Source: an uncultured Dyadobacter sp. (GTDB lineage: Bacteria; Bacteroidota; Bacteroidia; Cytophagales; Spirosomataceae). Taken from it: 64,000 nt of DNA. The translations under genes and the position numbers were made by a program. The stretch covers positions 1-64,000 of the forward strand of contig NZ_CAMLSE010000011.1 in the NCBI RefSeq assembly GCF_946482605.1, in the 5' to 3' direction. The notes below the pieces were generated by a model. The model was not told where the DNA came from. It worked only from the letters and a program-made list of their open reading frames with translations, and searched no databases. Below, in pieces: positions 1-9,015 of this stretch (position 1 is the first letter of the stretch; every line of letters begins with the position of its first letter).

Positions 1-277
1 CGAATTGTCGGTCTCAGCATAGTCAGCATTGATTCATTCTACGGTTAAGTAACATCGTGCATATGCTTCGGCTCCGCTCAGCATGACAAATAGCGAATTG
101 TCGGTCTCAGCATAGTCAGCATTGATTCATTCTACGGTTAAGTAACATCGTGCATATGCTTCGGCTCCGCTCAGCATGACAAATAGCGAATTGTCGGTCT
201 CAGCATAGTCAGCATTGATTCATTCTACGGTTAAGTAACATTGTGCTATGCTTCGACTCCGCTCAGCACGACAAAAG
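1..277. repeat. 93-bp tandem repeat, three copies
   Basis: Copies start at 1, 94 and 187. The first two are identical over 93 bp; the third diverges in its last third and runs to about 277. Each unit contains the core TGCTTCGGCTCCGCTCAGCA followed by TGACAA. The array touches the window edge, so more copies may lie outside. No convincing gene crosses it. It resembles a dispersed intergenic repeat amplified in tandem. There are no spacers of differing sequence, so it is not a CRISPR array. Confidence 0.9.
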
Positions 278-424
278 CGAATTGTCAGTATGGGCATAGT
301 CGGCATGACAAAAGCGAATGTCAGTCTGAGCAGCGTCAGTGCGGCAATTGCCGGATTGTCAGTCTGAGCGGACCGGGCCGCCCGGCGGCCGAAGACAGTC
401 CATACCGTACAACGCCAAGCGTCC
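278..424. other. degenerate remnants of the left-edge repeat
   Basis: Shortened pieces of the same repeat (CGAATTGTCAGT, CGAATGTCAGTCTGAGC, GGATTGTCAGTCTGAGCGG) continue to about 375. They are followed by a GC-rich short palindrome, GGCCGC-CCG-GCGGCC, near 376-390. No gene is seen. Confidence 0.6.
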
Positions 425-456
425 TGTCATTGATCCGCGCCAACGGATCAATGACA
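425..456 (-). terminator. stem-loop ending the phosphatase operon
   Basis: A perfect 13-bp inverted repeat (TGTCATTGATCCG at 425-437, complement at 444-456) with a 6-nt loop lies 6 nt past the stop of the phosphatase gene. Read on the minus strand there is no long U tract, so it may be a weak or bidirectional terminator or an mRNA 3'-end stabiliser. Confidence 0.65.
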
Positions 457-462
457 AGTCAA

Positions 463-1908
463 TCACTTCTGAGTCAGTTTTTTATCCTGCATCAATGCTT
501 TTTCTTCCTCTTTTTTAACATCTTTCATCATCGTGAAGTGGTCGCCGATCTTGCCGTCGGAGCAAATCCATTTCAGGTCGAGTTTGTTTCCCTGAACTTC
601 CAGCATCACAGCCCCTCCTACCTCGTGATTGGAATAATACATCGCGTCATGCGGATAGGTCGCCTTGTGCCCGCCCAATGCGCCGGCCGAACCGCTTACC
701 ACGTACACGGTACCATCGGTTTTGGTCTTGCTTTTCAAATACGGGGCCGAGTTTTTACTTCCGTCGTATAATGCGCTGGATGAACTGATTTCGTACTTTT
801 TAGCATCATAGTCCGCTTCTTTTCCATAATATCCCTTGATCAGCTTCGTGCGCTCATACACATGGCTATGCCCGCAGAGCACCAGGTCTACGCCTCCGTC
901 TTCGAGGGTTTTAATGAAGTTTTCCCTGATTTTTACCAGCAGCGATTCCTTGTCCGAATCGTGCGACCCCATGGTGTAGGGCGGATGATGCCAGTAGGCT
1001 ACCACCCATTGTTTGTTCTGGTTAGCCGCCAGGTCTTTCTTAACCCATTCTACCTGCTCTCCCATCTCATCATAAATATGCGTTCCTTTTTTATCCGGGC
1101 CATATGAGTCCAGAGCCAGGAAATGAACGTTTCCGATGTCGTACGAATAGTAGGACTCCGTGTGGGAAGCTACGCCTCCTGCCTCTGCCTGCGTAGGCAG
1201 TGAAAAGTTCTGATAGTAGGCGATCTTGTTCTGGTCGGTCGCAGTCGAGGAATTGAAATCGTGGTAATCGTGGTTGCCGGGAACCGGATACAATGGGTAT
1301 TTTTTGAGCAGATTATCTTTATAGAGGTTGAAAAATTTGGCTTGAAATTCCGCGTCGGTACCGTCGGAATAGGCATTATCCCCCATCAAAATCCATGCAT
1401 TCAAATACTTACCTCCCAGATAGTTGATTACCTGGTCGCGTACGGATCGCTGGTTGATGGAGTTGTTGCCGCAGTCGCCGAAACCGGCAATGCGAATCGG
1501 TTCCTCACTTCCGGTTTCCGGGAAAGTGTAAAAGTAGTTTTCCTCATCCCCCTGCAAGGTTGTGTCCGCCAGGTTGCCCACCGTATAGAAATACCTGGTC
1601 GACGGTTTAAGACCTTTCAAAGTGATGATATGCTCGTTGACCAGCGTTGAATCGTCGGTTTGCATATTGAGATTGTCGCTCGTTAAGCCGTATTTCACCC
1701 TGCTGCGGTCGTACACATTGGTTCTCCAACGTACCGTCATGCTCGTGGGCGTGGCCATTTGCAGGTAGGGTCCCCGAAGCAGGTCGGCCTGGATGCCCAT
1801 CAACGGCCCCTTTTTTCTGGCGACAGGCTTCGGGGCGGCAGGCTTTTCCTGGGCAAATGATAAAATGGGAAGGATTAAGGCGAAAAGTAGAATTCGGATT
1901 GTTTTCAT
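463..1908 (-). CDS. purple acid phosphatase family metallophosphoesterase, secreted
   Basis: This is a phosphomonoesterase of the purple acid phosphatase type, which uses a dinuclear metal centre (Fe with Fe, Zn or Mn). Residues 1-20 form a signal peptide ending SFAQ, so the enzyme acts outside the cytoplasm. Residues about 45-130 form the fibronectin-like N-terminal domain of the family. All five metal-ligand blocks are visible: GDCG (D145), GDNAY (D177, Y180), GNHD (N212, H213), YWHH (H307) and GHSH (H347, H349). The Tyr in the second block is the residue whose charge transfer to iron gives these enzymes their colour. The gene starts 6 bp after the peroxidase stop and is the last of a three-gene operon. 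The natural substrate cannot be read from sequence. Confidence 0.92.
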   Translation of the reverse strand: MKTIRILLFALILPILSFAQEKPAAPKPVARKKGPLMGIQADLLRGPYLQMATPTSMTVRWRTNVYDRSRVKYGLTSDNLNMQTDDSTLVNEHIITLKGLKPSTRYFYTVGNLADTTLQGDEENYFYTFPETGSEEPIRIAGFGDCGNNSINQRSVRDQVINYLGGKYLNAWILMGDNAYSDGTDAEFQAKFFNLYKDNLLKKYPLYPVPGNHDYHDFNSSTATDQNKIAYYQNFSLPTQAEAGGVASHTESYYSYDIGNVHFLALDSYGPDKKGTHIYDEMGEQVEWVKKDLAANQNKQWVVAYWHHPPYTMGSHDSDKESLLVKIRENFIKTLEDGGVDLVLCGHSHVYERTKLIKGYYGKEADYDAKKYEISSSSALYDGSKNSAPYLKSKTKTDGTVYVVSGSAGALGGHKATYPHDAMYYSNHEVGGAVMLEVQGNKLDLKWICSDGKIGDHFTMMKDVKKEEEKALMQDKKLTQK

Positions 1909-1914
1909 GTCAGG

Positions 1915-3693
1915 TTATTTTAAAAAAGATTGTTTTTCAGGGTCTGAATCGGTCAGGGATTCCAGGAACAGGATAATGTCCTGCATTTCGTGATCGGACA
2001 GGTTCAATGGATTCCCGGATAAGGTCTGTTCATCGACAGGCAGCCCCATCCCTTTGCCGCCTCCTTTGTTGTAAAAATCAATGACCTTGTCCATTGTCTT
2101 AAAGGCCCCGTTATGCATGTACGGGGCTGTTTTGGCTGCATTGCGTACAGTAGGCGTTTTGAATGCACCTTTGTAATACTTCATCCTGTACAGATCGTAC
2201 CGCCCCGGGTCCGGATCAAGTCCGGGCTTCTCGAAGTCGTCCGAGGTGGTAGTACCCAGGATTTCCACTTCCGATAATGCAAACAGCGGCGGCAGCAACG
2301 AATTGAAAAACGGAGGGAAATGGCAGGTGCCGCATTGCGCCTTGCCCATAAAGAGGTTAAAACCGTTTACCTGCCGGTCCGTCAATGCCGTCTTATCGCC
2401 ATCGATATACCGGTCGAATGGTGAATCCATGGGGCTCAATTGCCTGATAAAGGCCGCCAGCGCTTCGGAAACTTCGCCTACGCCCATGCCACGCACATCG
2501 AATGACGCCCTGCTCGCCCCCATTTCCAACGGATTGAAAATCACGTCATGGATTTGATCTTTCAGGTCCGCGGCACGCCCATCCCAGAACTGCGTATGCT
2601 GCCAGCCTGCGTACAACAATGTGGGCGTGTTTCGTTTCAGAACCGAATCGGGAACAAGTGAAGGGCTTTTTTTCAATCCGTCCGTAAAATACTTTTCAGG
2701 TGAGTGACAGGTCGCGCAGCTGGTGGACGCATTTCCTGACAGGCTTTTATCGAAAAATAATGCTCTCCCCATATCCACCAGCGTCCTCGTCCGCGCGGAG
2801 TCGTTCTCATCCACATCCCAACTTTTCAGCGCATCCCGGCTGTAAATATGCGGCGCCCGGTGGTTCAGGAACTTCGTCGTATTGATTTCCAGGCCCACGG
2901 CCGAAATGAATGCGCCCAGTTCTTTTTGCATCGGCAATGCAAACCGCGTCAGGTATTCCATTCTGTTGAAAGCATCAAAATCCTGGTGGGTATTCAAATA
3001 GGCTTGCGAATCGTTCATCAGCATCGCAAGCGATTTGCCAGACTCCGGGTTGGCCGCCCAATAGGGCTTTAAGATAGTCTCAACGGCTTTCGTCGCTTCC
3101 AATGTCTCGGCAATCCCGCTTTTCAGCAGGGGCGCATCATACCCTGAAATGTAAAGGGTGGCGATCCGCACCAATTCGATCCGGACACTTTCCAGGACCT
3201 GCGCGTCCGAAACGTCAAGACCATAAAGCAGCGACGCCATGTCACCGGCCGAAGTAAGCATCGCTTCCGACTGGGTGAGCAGCGTCGCTTTTTCAGACAG
3301 TACATCATCTTCGAAAAGCAGCGCTTCGATCTGCTGCAGACCCATGGGTTCCACCAGTTCAAGGGTGGGTTCTTCTACCTCAAACTTGGGTGCAGCATTG
3401 TAAAAACGCGTTTCACTCGGGAAGAAATAGGCTGTAAAAAATGCGATCCGCTTATAGCTGCGCCTGCAATCCGCCAATGCTTTTCTCGCACGCACGACCG
3501 TCGACGGGTCTGCATTCAGGCTGTCGATAGCGGCGTACAAATCCTGGTTGGCATGCAAAAAACCATTGGCCCCGTTTCTGAAATACTGCACGCAATGCGA
3601 AGCTCCTATCGAAGGTTCGGCAGGCGGGCCGGCTTTCCAGGACAGGAATACAAAGCTGATAATGGCCAGGATAAGGATGATTGTCTTCTGCAT
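1915..3693 (-). CDS. diheme cytochrome c peroxidase with N-terminal imelysin (M75)-like domain
   Basis: The C-terminal half is a MauG/bacterial cytochrome c peroxidase: two haem-binding motifs CATCH (about 326-330) and CGTCH (about 454-458), the FWDGRA block near 370, and APYMHNG near 524-530 with a candidate axial Met. The first 290 residues match the imelysin/EfeO-type helical domain. The segment GLQQIEALLF (about 118-127) aligns with that family's GxHxxE motif, but the His is Gln. I start at the ATG at 3693 because the signal peptide (MQKTIILILAIISFVFLS) begins there; an upstream in-frame start at 3732 would put a polar extension before it. The protein should be periplasmic. It sits between the TonB receptor and the phosphatase in one operon. 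The peroxidase is certain; the M75-like call is by motif only. Confidence 0.88.
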   Translation of the reverse strand: MQKTIILILAIISFVFLSWKAGPPAEPSIGASHCVQYFRNGANGFLHANQDLYAAIDSLNADPSTVVRARKALADCRRSYKRIAFFTAYFFPSETRFYNAAPKFEVEEPTLELVEPMGLQQIEALLFEDDVLSEKATLLTQSEAMLTSAGDMASLLYGLDVSDAQVLESVRIELVRIATLYISGYDAPLLKSGIAETLEATKAVETILKPYWAANPESGKSLAMLMNDSQAYLNTHQDFDAFNRMEYLTRFALPMQKELGAFISAVGLEINTTKFLNHRAPHIYSRDALKSWDVDENDSARTRTLVDMGRALFFDKSLSGNASTSCATCHSPEKYFTDGLKKSPSLVPDSVLKRNTPTLLYAGWQHTQFWDGRAADLKDQIHDVIFNPLEMGASRASFDVRGMGVGEVSEALAAFIRQLSPMDSPFDRYIDGDKTALTDRQVNGFNLFMGKAQCGTCHFPPFFNSLLPPLFALSEVEILGTTTSDDFEKPGLDPDPGRYDLYRMKYYKGAFKTPTVRNAAKTAPYMHNGAFKTMDKVIDFYNKGGGKGMGLPVDEQTLSGNPLNLSDHEMQDIILFLESLTDSDPEKQSFLK

Positions 3694-3775
3694 GGTGATG
3701 GCTAACGTGAGCGAACAGGCCCGTCCGCCCACGTCAGTATTCTGTAATTACTGCTGATACGCCCGCTGCGGCTAC

Positions 3776-6700
3776 TCAATATACGTTAAACTTCAGACCA
3801 ATCGTAGCAGTAGCGCCGGTATAGAGCGACGAATACGTGTATTCGGGCTTGTACTGATACCTCCGCTGATCCTGGTTCAGGAGATTGTTCGCCGTTGCAT
3901 ACAATGACAGCTTTGGCGTGATGAAGTAATTGACACTCGCATCCAGATAATGCGCTTTGTCATAATATACATCTCCTTTGCTGTTCGTACCCAGGATCGT
4001 GATGAAATCGGAAGTGTTGTTGTAGGACAATCTGATGTTGAACTTTTTGACTTCGTAGGCCAGCGACAGGTTCAGGATATCAGCCGCCGTACCCGGCAAC
4101 TTGGGCTCACCTTCTTTGACGAAAATAAAATTGTGGGTGTAGTTCGAATACAAGGTCAGGTTGTTGAATGGCCTCGGCAGAAACGAAAGTCCCTGCTGAA
4201 AGGAGAATTCCATCCCGAGGATGTTGGCCGTTCCTCCATTACCCGGCCGTGTCCGTTCCAGGTTGCCATTGCTTGCTTTCAGTTTGTCATAATCCGTCTT
4301 GTACGACGCCACCGTGGCGGGGTTGGCCCCCTGCTGCAACAGCGATTCCGGTGACTCTGCGATATCGATCACCTCGCTGAATGGCACTAGGTCCCTGGAC
4401 AGAATGCGGTAATTGGTAATATTCTTGAAATACACGCCGGCAGAGACGAGACCGGTGTTTCCTGTGTACAGTTCGCCCAATAGATCGAAGTTATTGGAAA
4501 GCGTCGGTTTGATGTCCGGGTTACCCTGGCTGATCACTTTGTCCCGGACATTGACACTGATGTAGGGAGAAATGTCTTTGTAATTAGGCCTGGATATCGT
4601 GCTGGTGTAGGCAAACCTGTACACCTGGTTCTTCGTCGGCGCATACCGCGCCAGGAATGCAGGCATGAAGTTCAGGAATTCGGACTTCGTCGATTGTCTG
4701 GCCGGAATGAAGTCGGCCCGGACATTGTAATTATAACCCTCATATTTCACCGAACTATGCTCTACCCGTCCACCGAGGATCAGTGACAGCTTCTCGCCGA
4801 TGTTCTGGGTAGACATCATGTATCCGGCTGTAATGGCCTCGTCACCGTAGTAATTGTTGCCCAAAACATCCTGATACACCCTGTTAAGCATAAAATCCTC
4901 CGTGTCTCCGTAATAGCTTTTGTTCAGGTTCGAGATCCATTCGGACGAGCCCGCATTGCCCACATTGTAGTCGGATTCGATGTTCAGTGTTTTGCTGATA
5001 TTGGTTGAATTATTGGCAAATCCCGACCAGAATGGTGCCCAACCTACATAATCCGCCACTTTCGGGTTTTTGCCCGCCGCTACTTCGGCGTCGTATTTGG
5101 CGCGTAATGCCGGATCAATTTGCGGCGTCCACCTTACTCTCCTGGTGGTTTCGTTGGTCAAAGAAAGGCCGCGATACTTTCCGCCGAATTTGAGCGTATT
5201 GCTGAATTTCCCTTCCACGAGCGGCACCGAGATATCGAGCTGGGCCAGGTATTGGCTGGTGTTCGACCGCTTGTCGGTCCCGGTAAAATTATCCATATAC
5301 CAGGTATCCGCGGAATCTGCCCGGTAGGAAGGCTTGTCTTTCAGATTTTCGAGAATGTTTTCTACCTCGAAACCATTGTTCGCTTTGATAAACCTCGGAT
5401 TGGTATAGTCCATCTGGACGCTTTTCTCGTTCTCACTTTCCAGTTCGAGTTCGATCACATCGGGCCGGTCCGTTACATTTTTCAGGTAAGAGCCTTTCCA
5501 GTTGATCTTCACCTTGCCCCAGATATGCTCTCCTTCCAGTCCGAAATTAATGATCTTCTGCACGATCTGGCTACCGTTTCTTTTGTTCAGTCCACCTTCA
5601 ATGTGGCGTTCCAGCTCGGGCTGGTACACCGGGTGCCTGGGGTCGTTGTTGACATTGAGATAGTATTCTCCGGCCACATCGTCGATGTAGTCGTTATTGG
5701 CATCCGTAATCTTCCGGTTCCCCTCCCAGCCCGCAGCGCGCTGCCAGTTTTTAGGGTATCCTGCGCCGATATCGTCCACTTTCAGCGTCGAAATCTTGCG
5801 CCAGTCGTTATACTTGTTGTAAATCCCGGTGAAGGTCAGCGTGTTTTTCGCATTCAGCTTATAGTCGACACCCACCGTATAGCTCTGCCTGATCCGTTCC
5901 AGATTGTTCTGGACCATGTTCAGAAAACGCGGCATAAAGTAAGTCTGCTGATCCACCCATTTCACATCCTCCCAGGTAGTCTGGTGATCGTCGGAGCCCA
6001 AAAACTGCTGATAGTAGGAAGCCGAAGCCATTACACCCAATTTTTTATCCTTCAAAAAACGGTCACCAAACACGATATTGGCATTATAGGCAGGCTTTTG
6101 CACGATGTCGCTGTAACCGGTTCCGGCGGTGACGGAAAGCAACCGGGCGAATGGCGCCTTCCTGGTTACGAGGTTCACGACCCCGCCAATCGCATCCCCG
6201 TCCATGTCGGGGGTAATGGCCTTCGTTACTTCCACCGACTGCACCATATCCGCCGGAATGGCGCTGATCCCCACGGCCCGGTTCTCCCCGGTACCGGCAA
6301 TGCTCGACCCGTTGATGTTGATCGTACTTTTGGACGGGTCGGTCCCTCTGATGCTCACGAGCGAGGCCTCTCCCTGATCCAGTTGGACGTAAATGCCCGG
6401 CACCCTTTTCAGCGCATCACCGATATTGGGATCGGGAAAACGGCCCACCTGGTCGGCAGAAATGACGTTCACGATCCGGTCGGAGTTCTTTTGCTGGTTA
6501 AGCGCCTTCAGGGTAGCGCTCCTGTTTCCGGTCACCACAACGGCTTGCAGGTGGTTTTCCGCCAGGGTCAGTTTGAAGTTCGTCTTCACATTCTGTCCGG
6601 CAACGGTGACCGTTTGCCTCGAATTCCCGTATCCGATATACGTTACAGTGAGATTATACACGCCGTTAGGGACGTCGATCAGGGAATAGTTCCCGTTTTG

Positions 6701-6856
6701 GTCGGAAACAGCTCCTCTCGACAATTCCTCGATTTTAATGGTCGCGCCCGGTAAGCTCAGGTTGTTATCGTCGATGATCCGGCCCGTGATCAGGCTTTGA
6801 CAAAAGCTGATGTAAGGAATGGCGGATATGAGTAGTAATAGTAGGATTCTTTTCAT
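3776..6856 (-). CDS. TonB-dependent outer-membrane receptor, not SusC-type
   Basis: A 1026-residue receptor: signal peptide 1-19, a carboxypeptidase-regulatory-like domain (about 20-105), a plug domain starting near VVVTGNRS, and a beta-barrel ending ATIGLKFNVY with the terminal aromatic. The plug segment FPDPNIGDALKRVPGI and the following RGTDPSKSTININGSS resemble receptors of the TonB-Xanth-Caul group (TIGR01782) more than SusC. No SusD partner is nearby and there is no STN signalling domain. It is the first gene of an operon with an imelysin-like peroxidase (82 bp downstream) and a purple acid phosphatase. That context suggests uptake of a metal, phosphate or metal-phosphate ligand rather than a glycan; this is inference. 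Confidence 0.88.
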   Translation of the reverse strand: MKRILLLLLISAIPYISFCQSLITGRIIDDNNLSLPGATIKIEELSRGAVSDQNGNYSLIDVPNGVYNLTVTYIGYGNSRQTVTVAGQNVKTNFKLTLAENHLQAVVVTGNRSATLKALNQQKNSDRIVNVISADQVGRFPDPNIGDALKRVPGIYVQLDQGEASLVSIRGTDPSKSTININGSSIAGTGENRAVGISAIPADMVQSVEVTKAITPDMDGDAIGGVVNLVTRKAPFARLLSVTAGTGYSDIVQKPAYNANIVFGDRFLKDKKLGVMASASYYQQFLGSDDHQTTWEDVKWVDQQTYFMPRFLNMVQNNLERIRQSYTVGVDYKLNAKNTLTFTGIYNKYNDWRKISTLKVDDIGAGYPKNWQRAAGWEGNRKITDANNDYIDDVAGEYYLNVNNDPRHPVYQPELERHIEGGLNKRNGSQIVQKIINFGLEGEHIWGKVKINWKGSYLKNVTDRPDVIELELESENEKSVQMDYTNPRFIKANNGFEVENILENLKDKPSYRADSADTWYMDNFTGTDKRSNTSQYLAQLDISVPLVEGKFSNTLKFGGKYRGLSLTNETTRRVRWTPQIDPALRAKYDAEVAAGKNPKVADYVGWAPFWSGFANNSTNISKTLNIESDYNVGNAGSSEWISNLNKSYYGDTEDFMLNRVYQDVLGNNYYGDEAITAGYMMSTQNIGEKLSLILGGRVEHSSVKYEGYNYNVRADFIPARQSTKSEFLNFMPAFLARYAPTKNQVYRFAYTSTISRPNYKDISPYISVNVRDKVISQGNPDIKPTLSNNFDLLGELYTGNTGLVSAGVYFKNITNYRILSRDLVPFSEVIDIAESPESLLQQGANPATVASYKTDYDKLKASNGNLERTRPGNGGTANILGMEFSFQQGLSFLPRPFNNLTLYSNYTHNFIFVKEGEPKLPGTAADILNLSLAYEVKKFNIRLSYNNTSDFITILGTNSKGDVYYDKAHYLDASVNYFITPKLSLYATANNLLNQDQRRYQYKPEYTYSSLYTGATATIGLKFNVY

Positions 6857-7126
6857 AGATCTTCCTGTAAAAAGGTCAATTCGATGGTGAGATGGTTGAT
6901 ATGCTTTGCCGGCGGTGTAAAGGTCTTGATCAAATCGGAGGAAGCTAATTTTTGCCGGTTACCAAACGTCTACAAGCACTCGTGCGGCGTTATCAAACCG
7001 TATACAACGGTAAAATAACTTCAATAAATATCTAATAATCAACAGTTTACAAATCATCCATCTGCCATTATCTTTACATTAACAGTTTTGACGGGCAGTT
7101 CATAGAAAGGAAAAACACGGGAAAAA

Positions 7127-8722
7127 TCAGAGGTTGTGGACAAACTTCTGAAGGCTGGCGTCTACCGGTAAATCAAGCTTTTTCCGCAAACGGTACCGCG
7201 TCGTCCGCAGGCTCGTCTGGGAAACGGCGAGCATCGTTGCCATGTCGGCTGAATGAAGGTTCATCTTGATCAGCGCCAGAAAGCGAAGGTCGGTGGTGGT
7301 AAGCAAACCGGAATGCCGCATCAGTTTCTCGAAAAAATCTTTGTGGACGTATTCAAAGACGACCCGAAAATCCTCCCAGTTTTTCTCCTGGTTGCCGTTG
7401 GTACTGATCAGGTCCAGAAGCTGCTTTAATTCCTTCCGCTGGTCCCGTTTATCGTCTTTCACAATGGCGGCGAGCTGATTTCTAAGGTCTTCCAGTACCT
7501 CGTTCTTCTTGATCATATGCAGGGTAATGCTGGTAAGCTCCTTACTTCTGAGTTCCAGTTCTGCTTTCAGTCCCTCTTCGTGGAGGTGTTTTTTGTGCAG
7601 TTCGAGCTCCATTGCCTTCTGGCGCGTCTCGTACAAGATTCTGCTGTTTTTATTTTTCAACCTCTGGCGGCTAAGAAGGGTGATTCCCAAAAACACTGCC
7701 AGCACGCTGATGATAAAAACCGACCATGTCACGATCTGGCTTACCCGGTTTTTATTTTCCAATTGCACGATCTCATTGTCCTTCCGCTGGACGTCGAAAA
7801 TGGTCTGGATCAGGTTCAATTGCTTCTCACTGTCCGCATTATAGCTTTTGGAATAGGCAACCCGGGATTTCTCGCTGTAATAATATGCGCTGTCATACCT
7901 GCCCAAATGCTCGAAGGTCTTGGCCAGGTCGCGGTGCGCACTGCTGAGTTGCCGGTTATCGTGCAATTTTTCCGCCATCACTTCGGCCTGTTTGGTAAAA
8001 GCCAGTGCCTGCCGGTCGTTGCCCAGCTTGCGGTAAGTGTCGCCGATGTTATTCAACACTGCCGCCAGCTCGACCGAAGCCGGTTCTTCGCTATACATTT
8101 TATTGGCTTGCAGGAAGTAATGCAATGCAGTCTGGAATTTGCCCTGATCCTCGTAGATATTTCCGAGACGCGAGTAGGTGTAAGCGATCTGGCTTTTGTC
8201 ATCCAGCCTTTTAAACTCGGCCAATGCAAGCTCCTGGTAGCGATAAGAGCTATCGTAGGAGCCAGTCTGCTCATACACCTGACTGATGTAACCATACGCT
8301 TCGGCGATTCCCTTATGATCGCCCTTACCCTTAAACAGGCGCAGGGCCTGCCGGAAACTGGCGAGCGCGGGCCCGTTTCGCTTGTTTTTGAAGTAGATCC
8401 TGCCAATCCTGTTCAGATTGTCGCCCAAATGTACCGGATTGGCATGTTTGGCAAAATAACCGTCCGCTTTGTGGTAATAGGAAAGCGCCTGGGACATGGC
8501 GCCTTCCTCGAACAGGATATCGCCGATCTGCTGATAACATAATGCCGCTTGATTCAAATCCCCGTTTTTCAGGGAAATAGCAAGCGATTGCCTGATCCTG
8601 ACATAGGCAGAATCGGGTTGCGCCGCGTCCTGTCGCGTTCCGGCACCGGACGCGGCATGCACGCCCCCACCGGCCAGCTGAAAGATGGCTGCGATAAATA
8701 TCGAAAATAAATAATGCTTCAT
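7127..8722 (-). CDS. TPR sensor with one membrane helix and C-terminal HTH
   Basis: A 531-residue one-component regulator. It has a signal peptide (about 1-24), TPR helical repeats through about residue 295 (for example the FEEGAMSQALSYY and EDQGKFQTALHYF units), one membrane helix at about 330-350, a charged coiled coil at about 360-420, and a C-terminal helix-turn-helix (SADMATMLAVSQTSLRTTRY near 485-505) of the LuxR/GerE-like kind seen in Bacteroidota TPR regulators. The predicted topology puts the TPRs in the periplasm and the DNA-binding end in the cytoplasm. It lies 270 bp upstream of the TonB receptor operon on the same strand, so it is a candidate regulator of that operon. No terminator is obvious between them. 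Confidence 0.82.
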   Translation of the reverse strand: MKHYLFSIFIAAIFQLAGGGVHAASGAGTRQDAAQPDSAYVRIRQSLAISLKNGDLNQAALCYQQIGDILFEEGAMSQALSYYHKADGYFAKHANPVHLGDNLNRIGRIYFKNKRNGPALASFRQALRLFKGKGDHKGIAEAYGYISQVYEQTGSYDSSYRYQELALAEFKRLDDKSQIAYTYSRLGNIYEDQGKFQTALHYFLQANKMYSEEPASVELAAVLNNIGDTYRKLGNDRQALAFTKQAEVMAEKLHDNRQLSSAHRDLAKTFEHLGRYDSAYYYSEKSRVAYSKSYNADSEKQLNLIQTIFDVQRKDNEIVQLENKNRVSQIVTWSVFIISVLAVFLGITLLSRQRLKNKNSRILYETRQKAMELELHKKHLHEEGLKAELELRSKELTSITLHMIKKNEVLEDLRNQLAAIVKDDKRDQRKELKQLLDLISTNGNQEKNWEDFRVVFEYVHKDFFEKLMRHSGLLTTTDLRFLALIKMNLHSADMATMLAVSQTSLRTTRYRLRKKLDLPVDASLQKFVHNL

Positions 8723-8942
8723 CGAAGACCCGCACTTTGGATGAATCGCGGGTAGCCGGCTAAGGTAGTACTGCCCTGTTACTTCATTTTTACGATGGTA
8801 TTAACTTATGGCGTCATAAAACCAGGCGCTTTGGGATCACGCCCCGGCATTATTCCAGCCCCCCAGCTGACGCATCCCGGTTTGGCTGTGAATCACACTT
8901 TAAAAAGAATACAAACCACTCATTTACAGGACCATATTCCTT

Positions 8943-8950
8943 TATATTTG
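8943..8950 (+). promoter_or_regulatory. Bacteroidota -7 promoter element
   Basis: TATATTTG matches the TAnnTTTG consensus exactly, 65 bp upstream of the lipoprotein ATG at 9016. I see no clear TTTG -33 box; TTTA at 8923 is the nearest, with a short spacer. The rest of the divergent gap (8723-9015) holds no gene that I can support. Confidence 0.55.
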
Positions 8951-9015
8951 TACATGCTGTAACAGACGTGCCAGCGTTTGACCGGCACGATCCCCGACCT
9001 CAACTTCCGATTTGT

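Noticed and set aside
1..277. Possible CRISPR array.
   Set aside because: Units are 93 bp, directly adjacent and without unique spacers, and no cas gene is seen.
241..771. A 176-codon plus-strand frame starting in the left-edge repeat.
   Set aside because: It runs from repeat sequence into the antisense of the phosphatase gene and has no protein-like features.
5120..6754. A 544-codon open frame on the plus strand opposite the TonB receptor.
   Set aside because: It is antisense to a strongly supported receptor, has no family-like pattern, and long antisense frames are common at this GC content.
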